Position numbers and translations under genes: made by a program. A model generated the notes under the pieces. That model did not search any database, was not told where the DNA came from, and saw nothing but the letters and a program-made list of their open reading frames with translations. Shown here one piece after another: positions 27,574 through 36,773 of a DNA stretch of 64,000 bases. The stretch comes from Nonomuraea helvata (GTDB taxonomy: Bacteria; Actinomycetota; Actinomycetes; Streptosporangiales; Streptosporangiaceae). Every line of letters begins with the position of its first letter. Position 1 is the stretch's first letter. The stretch is from contig NZ_BAAAXV010000001.1 of the NCBI RefSeq assembly GCF_039535785.1, forward strand, positions 124,001 to 188,000, read 5' to 3'.

Positions 27574-28797
27574 ATGAGGTATTTCGCCAGGCTGGCCGGG
27601 CGGGCGGTCGCGGGTGCCGGAGTGCTGGCGCTCTCGCCGGTCCTGGGGCTGGCCGCGCTGGCGGGGATGGCGATGGTGGGCGCGGAGCCGACGGCGTTCG
27701 CGGTGACGGGGCTGGCGGTGTTCGCGTCCGTCTTCTTCCTGGGGCTGCTGCTGTGCGTGCCGAGGCCGAGGGCGGCGTGGGGGCGGTGGCTGCGGGCCGC
27801 GCTGATCCTCGGTGTGGAGGCGGCGGTGGTCTGGCACGTGAGCGTGGCCACGCTGCGCCCGCCTGCGGCCCCTGCTCCCCTGGCGCCCGTGGCCGGGCAG
27901 CGGGAGTGGCGGCTGCCGACCGGCTCGGAGCTGGCGTACGTACGGCTCGCGCCGAAGCGCGTCACCCGGCCGGACCCCGTGGTGTTCCTGCACGGCGGGC
28001 CCGGGGTGGCGGACCTGGCGGCGTCCGCGGCGTTCTTCCGGAAGCTGACGGCGGACGGCTACCAGGTCTACGTCTACGACCAGCTCGGCGCCGGGCGCTC
28101 GGCGCGGCTGCCGGACCCGCGCGGGTACGGCCTGACCCGCGACGTCGCGGACCTCGAGGCCATCCGCGAGGCCGTGGGCGCCAGCCGCCTGAACCTGATC
28201 GCCCAGGACTACGGCACCCGGCTCGCGGCCGCCTACGTCACCGCCCACCCGGACCGCGTGGCCAAGGCGGTCCTCGCCTCGCCCGTGTGGGAGGACCAGG
28301 GGCGGCAGCCGGGCGGCCCGGTCGAGAAGGCGGCGGTGGTCGGCCGGGACGGCACGCCCGACCCGCGCCTGCTCGCCGTCTCCACGCTGCTGCGGGTGGA
28401 GCCGCCGGCGGCGCACGCGTTCGCGGGCGACCGGGAGCTGGACGGCTACCTCGACCTCGTCCGCCGGGGCGCCGCGCATCCGTGCCCCGCCGCCCCGACG
28501 GCCGGCTCCGGAGGCTACGTCGGTCTGACCGCGCCGTCCGCGCCCGGCGCGCCGCGGCCGAGCATGACCGAGGTGACGGCGCCCGTGCTGATCGTCAAGG
28601 CGGCCTGCGACGAGCAGAGCTGGGCCGCGGCCACGGAGTTCCGGCGGGCGCTGCCCTCGGCGACGTTCGCCTACCTCGGCGGCGGCACGTACCGGAGCGA
28701 GGCCTACCTCGGGCTCCTGCGCGCGTTCCTGACCGGCCGCCAGGTTCGCGCGTACGAGGGCGATGCCCCTCCCCCGGACTACCGCGGCCCCCGCTGA
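27574..28797 (+). CDS. membrane-anchored alpha/beta hydrolase with altered active site
   Basis: A 407-residue protein. The first 95 residues contain three to four membrane segments; the rest is an alpha/beta hydrolase resembling proline iminopeptidase. The oxyanion motif FLHGGPG and the segment VYDQLGAGRS are intact. The nucleophile elbow, which is GGSWG in the family, reads AQDYG, putting Asp in the Ser position. The region where the catalytic His is expected reads LGGGTYRSEAYLG, with no His. Either it is a pseudoenzyme or it uses different chemistry. It starts at ATG 27574, with TAACGT 6 nt before it (leaderless). Confidence 0.75.
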   Translation: MRYFARLAGRAVAGAGVLALSPVLGLAALAGMAMVGAEPTAFAVTGLAVFASVFFLGLLLCVPRPRAAWGRWLRAALILGVEAAVVWHVSVATLRPPAAPAPLAPVAGQREWRLPTGSELAYVRLAPKRVTRPDPVVFLHGGPGVADLAASAAFFRKLTADGYQVYVYDQLGAGRSARLPDPRGYGLTRDVADLEAIREAVGASRLNLIAQDYGTRLAAAYVTAHPDRVAKAVLASPVWEDQGRQPGGPVEKAAVVGRDGTPDPRLLAVSTLLRVEPPAAHAFAGDRELDGYLDLVRRGAAHPCPAAPTAGSGGYVGLTAPSAPGAPRPSMTEVTAPVLIVKAACDEQSWAAATEFRRALPSATFAYLGGGTYRSEAYLGLLRAFLTGRQVRAYEGDAPPPDYRGPR

Positions 28798-28810
28798 CCG
28801 GCGGGAACGG

Positions 28811-31800
28811 TCAGCGGGACTCGGGGCCGCGGTCGGAGCAGGCGCCGGCCTTGGCGCCCGCGACCTTCCACTCCGCCCCGGGGAACGGGCTCATGAAGTG
28901 GGTCAGCAGGTCCACCGCGTAGCCCGGCACCTGGCCCCCGGGGTCCAGCAGCGACACCATCTGGGGCCCGTCCGCACCGCGCAGCGTGATGGAGTTGGCC
29001 TCTCCCCCGGCGGCGAAGCCGGGCTTGGCGTCCACTGTCACGCACGCCAGGCTGACCCCCGCCGCCTTGATCTCCTGCTTGGCCCCGATCCGCCGCATCC
29101 GCTGGTCGTAGCGGCGCAGCGCGAGCGTGCCGGTGGGCGCCAGCCGTACCGAGTCGTGGAAGACGTCGGTGCCGACGTCCCTGCTCAGCCGGACGTCCAG
29201 GGACACCTCGGGCCGCAGGTCCACGCCCTTGGCGGCGACCTTCGCCTGGCCGTAGTTCCCCTCGAAGCCGGGCGCGACGTACCCCAGGGCTGGGGGCGCC
29301 TTCAGGCCGAACGGGACCTTGCCGGGCCGGATGCGGAGCCACGACACGCGCTGCAGGTCCAGCGACAGGTCCTTGACCGAACTCGGCCCGAGCCCGAACG
29401 TGCCCCCGACGTTGTAGGTGAGGAAGCCCGTCGTGTACGGGACCTCCTTGTTCACAGTGATCCGCTGCGGCGCGACCGCGTCGACGCGGAGCCCCGCGTG
29501 CAGCGTGATGCGGCCCGTGGGGGCGGGACGCGAGACCAGGTCGAGCGACTGGTCGGGGTTGAGCCGGACGGTGGTGTCGGCGGCCAGGTCCTGCACCGAG
29601 AACGACACGTCCCCGAGCCGCCCCTGCGGGTCCACGAGGCCGCCCTCGACGCCGAGGTGGCCGTCGAGGGTGCTGACGTTCGACTTGTACGTGAGCGCCG
29701 GCACGCTCAGCCCGGCGGCCGAGGCGTCGGCGTCCACCCCGAACACGGCGGGCACGTCCGAGAACCGCAGCTCCCCGGTGCCCTTGCCGGCCAGGGTGAC
29801 CTCGGCCTCGAGACGCTTGACGGCCGCGGAGTTGTTGACGCGGATGCGGGTCTTGGCGCCGTACGTGCCCTGGACGGACACCGACGCGGGCACGGGGTCG
29901 ATCGCCACGTGGCCGCGCAGGTCCCCCGCCTCGGCCCGCACGTCGAGCGCGCCGAGCGTGGCGGGCGGCTCGATGCGGTACGCGGCCTGCACGACGTTGC
30001 CCTGGGCCGGTTGGCTGGCGACGCCGAACGGCCCCACCGACATGCTGGTGATCGTGGCGGGCAGCCCGGTCAGGGTGGCCCTGGCCTTGACCGGCACGGG
30101 CGACAGAACACTGCTGGCCAGGTAGACGCCGAGGCTCTTGCGCCGCGGGCTGAAACCGGAGAACGCGAACGTTTTGCCCGTCATGTCCACCGTCACCTGG
30201 TCGGGCAGCCCGGTCACGTCCAGGTAGCCCTGCAGGCCGAAGCAGCCGCGATCCGGCGTGCAGAACGGGCCCTGCGCGCAGCCCGGCGATCCGGCCGCGC
30301 AGCCGCCGTCCACCAGGGACACCCCGCCGGGCACGGCGGGGGCGGCACGCATGTGGTCGAGCGCCGCCGCCTTGCCGAGCCAGGCGCGGGCGCGCACGTC
30401 CAGCCGGGAGCCGGCGTAGGTGAGCTTGCCGCCCTCGGAGGTGACGGCCAGGCGGCCGGGCACGGGCCCGAGCGTGCCGATCAGGCCGTAACGCGTGTCG
30501 CCCTGCGTGACGTCGGTGTCCACGGCGAGCGTCTGCTTGGCCGAGCGGAAGTCGGCGGCGAAGCCCTGCGCCGCCGGACTGAACGCGACCTCTTTGAGCC
30601 CCTTCACCAGCACACTGGCGTCGAGGTCGCCGGTGGCCTGGCTGTAGTGCGCGGAAAGGTGCGGCCCCGTGGGCGACTTGGCGCCGTCGTGGTTGGTGAA
30701 GGCCAGCTCCGCCGATCCGACCGGGCCGGACAGGCCGCGGAAGCGGTACGAGGCCGCGTCCCACGAGGCGTCGAAGCGGGCCGGCACGCCGCTCACCTCG
30801 GCGGCGGCCCTGACGTAGCGGTCGCCGAGCTTGGCCCTGGCCAGGGCGGAGACCTTGCCGACCGGGTGGTCCGCGGTCCAGGTGAGCGTCCTGGCGTTCG
30901 TGTCGGCGACCAGCTCGACGTTCTCGCGCACGCCTTGGACGGCCGCCTCCAGGTCCTCCCCGGAGGGTGACGTCACGTACGCCTTACTCGCGTAGAACCG
31001 GACCTCATCGATCTTGGAGGGCGTCGCCACCTTCACGGTCGAGCGCTCGCCCAGCTCCCATGACGCCTTGACGTCGTCATGCACTCCCATGACGGTGCCG
31101 TCGATCGTCGGGCCTGACGTCCGGTCGGCGTAGGCGGCACGGAGCTTCCTGATCACGCCGCTGGCCTGGTAGACGGCCTTCCTGCGGGCGGGGTCGAGGG
31201 TGACGTCCACGGTGGAGGGCGTGTTGGAGATCTCCAGGCGGGCCAGCTGGACGCCGTCGATGCTGGCCGCGCCCAGGAACGACCGCCCGCTGGAGCCCAC
31301 CTCCAGGCGGGCGTGCGGCACGTCCCCGTACGTGATGTCGAACCCGGACAGCTTCGACAGCAGCCCGGACACCCCCAGCGCGGAACCCTTCTTGATCATC
31401 GTGACGTGGCCGCCGCGCGGGCTGGAGATGGCGCCCTCGTTGCGCTGCAGCACCACGGCGAACCTGCCGATGGGCGAGCTGGTCGTGTGCGTGACGCGGT
31501 GCTCGGCCAGGTCGTTGACCAGGCGCACCCTGGCCGGCAGGTGGCTCAGCTCGGCCTTCACCACGGTCTTGTCCGCGGCGCGGTCGTAGTAGAGCAGCGT
31601 GCCGGCCCCGGCCCGGCCCTTGCGGGAGTCGACGGTCAGGGTCTGCTTGCCGTCCGCGGTGCCGTACTCGGCGGTCAGGGACGGCGGCACCCTCGTGAGC
31701 TCGGCGCTCAGCACCCTGGCGAGCTTGCCGTCGCGGTACGAGTAGCTGTGCACCTGAGCGCGGGCGATCGAGGACGGGCCGGTGAAGCGGATCCGGCCGC

Positions 31801-32827
31801 CCGTCAGCCGCACCTCGGCGCGTGAGGGCATCCGGTCGAGCACCGCCTCGGTGAACTGGCGACCGGTCACCGCCAGCGCCTCCAGCTTGGCGGGGCCGGA
31901 GGCGTCGACGTCCAGGGACGGCGGGTCGAGCGCCGCGGTCACGGCGAGCTTCTCGGTGGCGGGCGTCTGCCGCAGGCTCACCGCGCTGCGACCGGTCAGC
32001 CCCGCGATCACCGTCGCGGACCTCCCCGGCTCGCTGCGCTTGAGGCTGACCTTGACCTGCTTGCCCTCCAGATCCACGGTGAAGTTGCCCCAGTCGAAAG
32101 CCGACAGCGACGAGCCGCGCCGAAGGCCGTCGAACCCGACCGACACCTTGCCGTCGTACTCCGCCCAGACCTGCGCCTTGAGGCTGCTCCGCGACAGCCG
32201 CTTGACGGCGAAGCCCAGCCCGACGGACCCCTCGGTCGGGTCCGCGGTGGGCAGCAGGTCGGCGGCCAGGTCGGGCCTGCCGTCGCCGGTGACGTCGGCG
32301 GCCACCGGCGTGGCGACGGGCTGCGAGATCGTGCAGGAGACCGGCACTTCCTCGCTCTCGACGCAGAGCCGGTACGTCAGCCCCGGCAGGGCCTTCCCCA
32401 GTCCGTCGAACGCCTTGAGCACGGACGCGAGCGGCTTGATCAGCGACAGCGTCTCGGCGTGCGAGGTGTCGGGCAGCACGTTGCGCACGGCGGGCGCCTG
32501 TCTGCCGAGGCCCCGCTTCTCCTGGATGGAGGCGGCCTCGTCGGTGATCTCGTCGATCAGTTGCGGCCCGGCAGGCGTGGTGACCTCGGGCTCCGTCGGC
32601 CCCACCCGCCCGTCCCCAGCGGGCCGGAGCGCCAGCGAGGGCCGCGATGGAACGCTGACCGCGGCGGCCGGCGGCTCCTGCACGGCAGGCACGGGCTGGA
32701 TCCCTGTCAGGGGCTGAGGCCGGGTCTGAGCCTGGGCGCTCGGTGGCACGGCCACCAGGATCGTGGCGGTTGCGGTGGACCCTGCGATGAACACGGAAGC
32801 GAGCACGCGCAGGAGGGCGTGCGGCAT
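28811..32827 (-). CDS. 1338-aa secreted protein of unknown function
   Basis: Very large exported protein with a clear signal peptide (LRVLASVFIAGSTATATILV, ending AQA). After a Pro-rich segment, most of the protein is a long series of beta strands of roughly 50-60 residues per unit. Recurrent phrases combine a short Gly/Ser turn with VxVxA or ARA endings, for example SEGGKLTYAGSRLDVRA. Only a few Cys occur, mostly in one cluster around GGCAAGSPGCAQGPFC. This suggests a beta-solenoid or lipid-transfer-like groove, but no family is recognised. ATG 32827 has GGGGGAGAA upstream. The 3' end lies 14 nt from the convergent hydrolase gene. Confidence 0.75.
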   Translation of the reverse strand: MPHALLRVLASVFIAGSTATATILVAVPPSAQAQTRPQPLTGIQPVPAVQEPPAAAVSVPSRPSLALRPAGDGRVGPTEPEVTTPAGPQLIDEITDEAASIQEKRGLGRQAPAVRNVLPDTSHAETLSLIKPLASVLKAFDGLGKALPGLTYRLCVESEEVPVSCTISQPVATPVAADVTGDGRPDLAADLLPTADPTEGSVGLGFAVKRLSRSSLKAQVWAEYDGKVSVGFDGLRRGSSLSAFDWGNFTVDLEGKQVKVSLKRSEPGRSATVIAGLTGRSAVSLRQTPATEKLAVTAALDPPSLDVDASGPAKLEALAVTGRQFTEAVLDRMPSRAEVRLTGGRIRFTGPSSIARAQVHSYSYRDGKLARVLSAELTRVPPSLTAEYGTADGKQTLTVDSRKGRAGAGTLLYYDRAADKTVVKAELSHLPARVRLVNDLAEHRVTHTTSSPIGRFAVVLQRNEGAISSPRGGHVTMIKKGSALGVSGLLSKLSGFDITYGDVPHARLEVGSSGRSFLGAASIDGVQLARLEISNTPSTVDVTLDPARRKAVYQASGVIRKLRAAYADRTSGPTIDGTVMGVHDDVKASWELGERSTVKVATPSKIDEVRFYASKAYVTSPSGEDLEAAVQGVRENVELVADTNARTLTWTADHPVGKVSALARAKLGDRYVRAAAEVSGVPARFDASWDAASYRFRGLSGPVGSAELAFTNHDGAKSPTGPHLSAHYSQATGDLDASVLVKGLKEVAFSPAAQGFAADFRSAKQTLAVDTDVTQGDTRYGLIGTLGPVPGRLAVTSEGGKLTYAGSRLDVRARAWLGKAAALDHMRAAPAVPGGVSLVDGGCAAGSPGCAQGPFCTPDRGCFGLQGYLDVTGLPDQVTVDMTGKTFAFSGFSPRRKSLGVYLASSVLSPVPVKARATLTGLPATITSMSVGPFGVASQPAQGNVVQAAYRIEPPATLGALDVRAEAGDLRGHVAIDPVPASVSVQGTYGAKTRIRVNNSAAVKRLEAEVTLAGKGTGELRFSDVPAVFGVDADASAAGLSVPALTYKSNVSTLDGHLGVEGGLVDPQGRLGDVSFSVQDLAADTTVRLNPDQSLDLVSRPAPTGRITLHAGLRVDAVAPQRITVNKEVPYTTGFLTYNVGGTFGLGPSSVKDLSLDLQRVSWLRIRPGKVPFGLKAPPALGYVAPGFEGNYGQAKVAAKGVDLRPEVSLDVRLSRDVGTDVFHDSVRLAPTGTLALRRYDQRMRRIGAKQEIKAAGVSLACVTVDAKPGFAAGGEANSITLRGADGPQMVSLLDPGGQVPGYAVDLLTHFMSPFPGAEWKVAGAKAGACSDRGPESR

Positions 32828-32961
32828 GAAACGTTCTCCCCCGGACCGGTGTAATTCATCCCATCAGAAACATAGGTCACGATGCGACCACATCCCCTCA
32901 CTGGTAGTCAAACCTGCCTCGACATGGGGCCCCAATTTTCAGGACTTATGCGGATGCGGTG

Positions 32962-32982
32962 GACTCTCCACTTAGGGGAGAC
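32962..32982 (+). promoter_or_regulatory. MerR-type operator in front of the merR gene
   Basis: TCTCC and GGAGA flank a 7-nt centre within GACTCTCCACTTAGGGGAGAC. The layout is that of MerR-family operators lying between -35 and -10, and it suggests autoregulation of the gene at 32997. Confidence 0.6.
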
Positions 32983-32996
32983 ACGAAGGTGGGGGC

Positions 32997-33923
32997 ATGG
33001 CGCACTACTCGATCGGCGAGCTGGCCCGGCGCACCGGGCTGACCGTCAAGACCATCCGGTTCTACTCCGATCAGGGGATCGTGCCGCCTGCCGACCGCAG
33101 CCCCGCCGGCTACCGCCGCTACGACGCCGACGCCGTCGCACGCCTGGAGCTCGTACGGACACTGCGCGACCTCGGGCTCGACCTGCCCACGATCCGGCGG
33201 GTCGTGGACCGGGAGTCCTCGCTCCCCGAGGTCGCCGCGGCGCACGCCGAGGCGCTGGTCGTGCAGATCCGCACGCTCCACCTGCGGCGCGCGGTGCTCG
33301 CGGCGGTGGCCAGGCGCGGCTCCAGCCCCGAGGAAATGGATCTCATGCACAGACTGGCCCGACTCTCCGAGGGCGAGCGCCGCCGCCTCGTCGCCGACTT
33401 CCTGGACGCCGCCTTCGACGGCCTGGACTCCGTCCCGGGGTTCGCCGGGGTCATGCGCTCGATGACGCCCGAACTGCCCGACGACCCGTCGCCGGAGCAG
33501 CTGGAGGCGTGGGTGGAGCTGGCGGAGCTGACGCAGGACCCGGACTTCCGCGCGGGCATCCGCCGCACGGCCGAACACTACGCCACCGAACACCACACGA
33601 CCCCGCCACGGCCTGACGCCGCCGCGCTGGCCCGCGACCACGCCCGCCCCGCCCTGGCGGCGGGCGTCGACCCGGCCTCGCCCGAGGCCGATCCGGTGGT
33701 GGCGGCGGTCGCGACCCGGTACGCGCGCGAGCGCGGGGTGCCCGACTCCCCCGAGCTCCGGCGACGGCTGCTGGCCTGGCTGGAGAGCGCGAACGACCCG
33801 CGCAGGGAGCGCTACCTCGAGCTGCTGGCGGTGGTCAACGGCTGGCCCGCCCCCGAGAGCCTGACCCCCGCCCTCGACTGGTTCACCGCCGCCCTGAGCA
33901 CCCGGCTCCCGAGCGCGTGCTGA
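32997..33923 (+). CDS. MerR-family transcriptional regulator with long C-terminal domain
   Basis: A 308-residue regulator. The N-terminal winged helix is typical (YSIGELARRTGLTVKTIRFY, then SPAGYRRYDADAVARLELVR), followed by a coiled-coil dimer helix. The C-terminal 200 residues are helical and resemble ligand-sensing parts of TipA/antibiotic-type MerR proteins; no Cys metal site is present, so metal sensing is unlikely. ATG 32997 has AGGTGGGGG upstream and an inverted-repeat operator 15 nt before. It is divergent from the 1338-aa protein gene, which it may also control. Confidence 0.88.
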   Translation: MAHYSIGELARRTGLTVKTIRFYSDQGIVPPADRSPAGYRRYDADAVARLELVRTLRDLGLDLPTIRRVVDRESSLPEVAAAHAEALVVQIRTLHLRRAVLAAVARRGSSPEEMDLMHRLARLSEGERRRLVADFLDAAFDGLDSVPGFAGVMRSMTPELPDDPSPEQLEAWVELAELTQDPDFRAGIRRTAEHYATEHHTTPPRPDAAALARDHARPALAAGVDPASPEADPVVAAVATRYARERGVPDSPELRRRLLAWLESANDPRRERYLELLAVVNGWPAPESLTPALDWFTAALSTRLPSAC

Positions 33924-33934
33924 GCGGTCGGAAT

Positions 33935-33973
33935 CGTAAGGCGGCTTGCGGAATTTTTGTAAGACGCCTTACG
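33935..33973 (+). promoter_or_regulatory. twin operators overlapping the -10 of the tandem-Phd gene
   Basis: Two copies of an inverted repeat, GTAAG-N4-CTTGC (33936-33949) and GTAAG-N4-CTTAC (33959-33972), have centres 23 bp apart. The second overlaps the box TACGAT (33970-33975), which lies 6 nt before the ATG at 33982. The outer arms TCGTAAGGCG and CGCCTTACGA also form a 10-bp inverted repeat. Confidence 0.65.
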
Positions 33974-33981
33974 ATCTCCGG

Positions 33982-34545
33982 ATGATCGACCCCGAACGCC
34001 CCCCGTACGACGAGCTGGAGTCCCGCTACGGCGCCCCGCTGGGTGTCGAGGACGCCCGCGCTCAATGGGGCACCCTCGTGCGCGGCGCCACGAGCGGCCA
34101 CACCACCCTCATCACCCGCGAGCGCTGGGAGTGGGCCGCGCTGGTCCCGCTCTCGGAGGTGTCGGGGATGCTGAGCGGCCTGCCCGTGGTGTCGCTGTCG
34201 ACGGCCCGCGGCAAGCTCGGAGAGCTCGTACGGCAGGTCGCCCAGCCGTACGACGAGACGCCCGTGCTGCTGTCACGCCACCGCACCCCGGTCGCCGCCC
34301 TCGTCGCCGCCCGCCGGCTGCTCGAAAGGCCGGCTCCGCGACGCCGCGCGGACCCCGACGAGCTCCTGCGCACCGGCCACACGATCACCCTGGCCCTCGA
34401 TCCCTGGGACCGGATCATCGCCACCGCCCGCGACGGGGACGGCAACGAGATCGCCACCGGCTCGGCCGGCAGCGCGGCCGGGGCGCTCAGGTCGCTCGAT
34501 TTTCAGGGCCCGGCCGGTTGGACCACCGCGTCGGGTCCCGGGTAG
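33982..34545 (+). CDS. tandem Phd/YefM antitoxin-like protein
   Basis: A 187-residue protein with two Phd/YefM-like DNA-binding modules in a row: VEDARAQWGTLVRGATSG with ITRERWEWAALVPLSEV, and LSTARGKLGELVRQVA with LLSRHRTPVAALVAARRL. Antitoxins of this family normally have one module and sit before a toxin gene. Here no toxin follows; the next gene is DUF1918 on the other strand, overlapping this 3' end by 43 nt. Its last 60 residues (ALDPWDRIIATARDGDGNEI) are of unknown role. The start is leaderless, under two operator copies. It is probably a self-repressing regulator derived from an antitoxin. Confidence 0.72.
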   Translation: MIDPERPPYDELESRYGAPLGVEDARAQWGTLVRGATSGHTTLITRERWEWAALVPLSEVSGMLSGLPVVSLSTARGKLGELVRQVAQPYDETPVLLSRHRTPVAALVAARRLLERPAPRRRADPDELLRTGHTITLALDPWDRIIATARDGDGNEIATGSAGSAAGALRSLDFQGPAGWTTASGPG

Positions 34546-34691
34546 ACGAGCTCCTCGTGCCCGTCGTCGAACCGGACGAAGAACGGCGGCGCCCCGTTCT
34601 CGCCCCGGACCTCGATGATCTGGCCCTTCCTGTCTCCCTGGCCGACGATGTGACCGTGGACGATCAGGGTGTCACCGACGCTCGCGTGCAT
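34503..34691 (-). CDS. DUF1918 protein
   Basis: A 62-residue protein matching DUF1918 throughout: MHASVGDTLIVHGHIVGQGD, then FFVRFDDGHEELVYPGPDA. It is a small SH3-like beta barrel common in actinobacteria, with unknown function. ATG 34691 has GAGAGG 8 nt upstream. The 3' end overlaps the tandem-Phd gene on the opposite strand. Confidence 0.88.
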   Translation of the reverse strand: MHASVGDTLIVHGHIVGQGDRKGQIIEVRGENGAPPFFVRFDDGHEELVYPGPDAVVQPAGP

Positions 34692-35062
34692 GATGGGTTC
34701 CTCTCGGTTGGACTGCGGCAACGTTGAGGTTCCTTCCCACCTTGCACCAGGGAGGCCGCCCGGGAAAGACATGCCTTTCTCACATATGCCCTAGCGTTGC
34801 CTCCATGCGTGCCTTCGTCATCACAGGCCCGGGACATGCGGAGGTCCAGGAGGTCGAGCCGCCCGCACCGCTGGAGGGCGAGGTGGTGGTCGAGGTCGAG
34901 CGGGCCGGGGTGTGCGGCACGGACATGGAGTTCTACCGAGATGCGGGCCAGTGCTCCCGTCTTTGAGCGGGGGGTGAAGGCCCGAGCGGGAAGGCTCCTT
35001 GGGGCGTGAGTGTGCCCTGACCCGCACTCATGAGATCAGCGTGACCACGCGTTGGTCTTTTC

Positions 35063-35468
35063 TTATATCTGAGGTCGGTCCTGGGACTGGATGTCGTTGC
35101 GGATGGTGGCCGGGTTCGCGCCGCCGGTGGAGCCGGCGTAGTAGGAGCGGGACCAGAAGTGGCCTTTCCACAGGTATGTGCGGATGTGGGCGCTGTACTC
35201 CTGGCGCAGATAGCGGGCGGAGACCCCCTTTGATGCTGGTGACCAGGGTGGACAGGGCGGCCTTGGGCGGGTAGTGCACGAGGAGGTGGACGTGGTCGTC
35301 CTCGCCGTTGAACTCGGCCTCACAATCGAATGTTCGCAGTGTTTCAGCATGGGGTCAGTGAAGACGTTCCGCCGATATTTCGCGACGAACACCAAATGTG
35401 CGGTGAGCGTTCTGAACGCAATGCCGTCCCATCCGTATTTCCGCGTTGAATTCCCGTCGCGGCGACAT
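35063..35468 (-). pseudogene. tnpA: IS200-type Y1 transposase TnpA, degenerate
   Basis: Pieces in shifting frames read REFNAEIRMGRHCVQNAH, then AHLVFVAKYRRNVFTDPML, then EFNGEDDHVHLLVHYPPKAA with the HUH motif, then VSARYLRQEYSAHIRTYLWK. At least three frame breaks occur, with a gap of about a dozen residues after MLKHCEH and an extra G in a run near 35229. The position of the catalytic Tyr (usually YIE-x-Q) reads DIQSQ, so Asp replaces it. This transposase cannot be active. Confidence 0.85.
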
Positions 35469-35492
35469 ACACCAACGATAAAGTGAGGTTTT

Positions 35493-36773
35493 GTGGAGCT
35501 GGAGAAACGTTCGCGTGCTCATGTGGCGCGCCTGGACCTGGACGCGCGGCAGAGTGCCGTGCTGGACGGGCAGGCCCACAACGCGCGCGCGTTGTGGAAC
35601 CTGCTTCATGAGTACTTCACCTTCCGCCAGGGACGGTTCGCCTCGCTCAAGGACTGCGACGAATCGATCAGGGCCGCCCGCAAAGAGATCGGCTGGTTGA
35701 AAGACCTGCCCGCCCAGGCCGCGCAGGCGGTACTCAAGGCCTACCGGCAGGCGTGGAAGAACTTCTTCAACCCCGACCATCCGGCCAGGCGGCCCACGTT
35801 CAAGAGTCGGTTCCGCTCTCGGATGGCCGTGGACGTCCCCCAGGCGCGTGACCTGAACATCACCCGGATCAACCGGCGGTGGGGCGCGGTCACCATCCCC
35901 AAACTCGGCCGGGTCCGCTTCCGGTGGACCAAGGACCTGCCCGGCGTCACCCGGGGCGGTCCGGACCGGAAGATCACCGGGGCGCGGTTGGTGAAGGAGG
36001 CCAATGGGTGGCACATCGTGTTCCGCACCCAGACCAGCGAACCGTTGCCCGCCCCGCACGCGGGACCGGCAACCGCGATCGACCGGGGAATCGCCGTGCC
36101 GTTGGCCCTGGCCACCGGGGAGAAAGTCCGCCACCGCAAGGACTGGCTGACAGACGGGGAACAACAACGCCTGCTCCGCCTGGAACGCAAAGCCGCCCGC
36201 CAGAAACGAGCAGCCACACCCGGCCAGATCGCCCGCCTGCGCGCAAAAGCCAAGCGCCGGGCCATCGACTGGCAGCACCAGACCACCGCCCAGCTCACCG
36301 ACCGGTTCTCCCTCATCGTGCTCGAAGACCTCAAAGTCAAGAACATGATGGCCTCCGCCTCCGGCACCCTCGCCGCGCCGGGCAAGAACGTCGCCCAAAA
36401 ACGGGGCCTGAACCGCGCCATCGCCAGCCAGGCGTGGGGGCGTACCGCCGAGTTTCTCACCTACAAGGCCACCGCGAAGGGCGGGAAGGTCGTCGTCATC
36501 CCGGCACCGGGCACCAGCCAAGAATGCCACGCCTGCCACACGATCACCAAGGGCTCCCGCCAGAGCCAGTCCCGGTTCGTGTGCAAGAACACAGCCTGCG
36601 GGTGGATCGGCAACGCCGACGTCAACGCCGCCCGCACCCAGATGTACCGGTACACCTCAGCCGCCGGACAGGCGGTCACTGGACGTGGAGGCCCTGCACC
36701 ACTGGGGCCGGCGAAGCGTCAAGCACCTCATGGCGGGACTACCCACATCGCCCCGTACGGGGCAGCTGCGTAG
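35493..36773 (+). CDS. tnpB: TnpB RNA-guided nuclease of the IS element
   Basis: A 426-residue uninterrupted protein. In IS200/IS605 elements TnpB is an RNA-guided DNA nuclease, the ancestor of Cas12, that cuts the empty donor site. The RuvC residues are all present: Asp197 in AIDRGIAVPLA, Glu278 in LIVLEDLKVKNM and Asp376 in GNADVNAAR. The zinc ribbon cysteines are in QECHACH and VCKNTACG. The start GTG 35493 follows an AT-rich stretch. Intact TnpB beside a dead TnpA suggests that it is kept for its own effect or moves only with help in trans. Confidence 0.9.
   Translation: MELEKRSRAHVARLDLDARQSAVLDGQAHNARALWNLLHEYFTFRQGRFASLKDCDESIRAARKEIGWLKDLPAQAAQAVLKAYRQAWKNFFNPDHPARRPTFKSRFRSRMAVDVPQARDLNITRINRRWGAVTIPKLGRVRFRWTKDLPGVTRGGPDRKITGARLVKEANGWHIVFRTQTSEPLPAPHAGPATAIDRGIAVPLALATGEKVRHRKDWLTDGEQQRLLRLERKAARQKRAATPGQIARLRAKAKRRAIDWQHQTTAQLTDRFSLIVLEDLKVKNMMASASGTLAAPGKNVAQKRGLNRAIASQAWGRTAEFLTYKATAKGGKVVVIPAPGTSQECHACHTITKGSRQSQSRFVCKNTACGWIGNADVNAARTQMYRYTSAAGQAVTGRGGPAPLGPAKRQAPHGGTTHIAPYGAAA

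Noticed and set aside
28763..30970. A 735-codon plus-strand frame opposite the large secreted protein gene
   Set aside because: It is composed of Arg/Gly/Val/His-rich GC-skew sequence and lies antisense to a gene with a clear signal peptide and ribosome site.
34931..34940. Target-site duplication of the IS around GATG at both ends
   Set aside because: GATG occurs near both junctions, but placing the ends there breaks the dehydrogenase frame. Ends at 34937 and 36815 restore it and match TCAA ends without duplication.
35493..36773. TnpB as a Cas12 or other CRISPR effector
   Set aside because: It is linked to a TnpA remnant within defined IS ends, and no array or Cas1/Cas2 gene is present.
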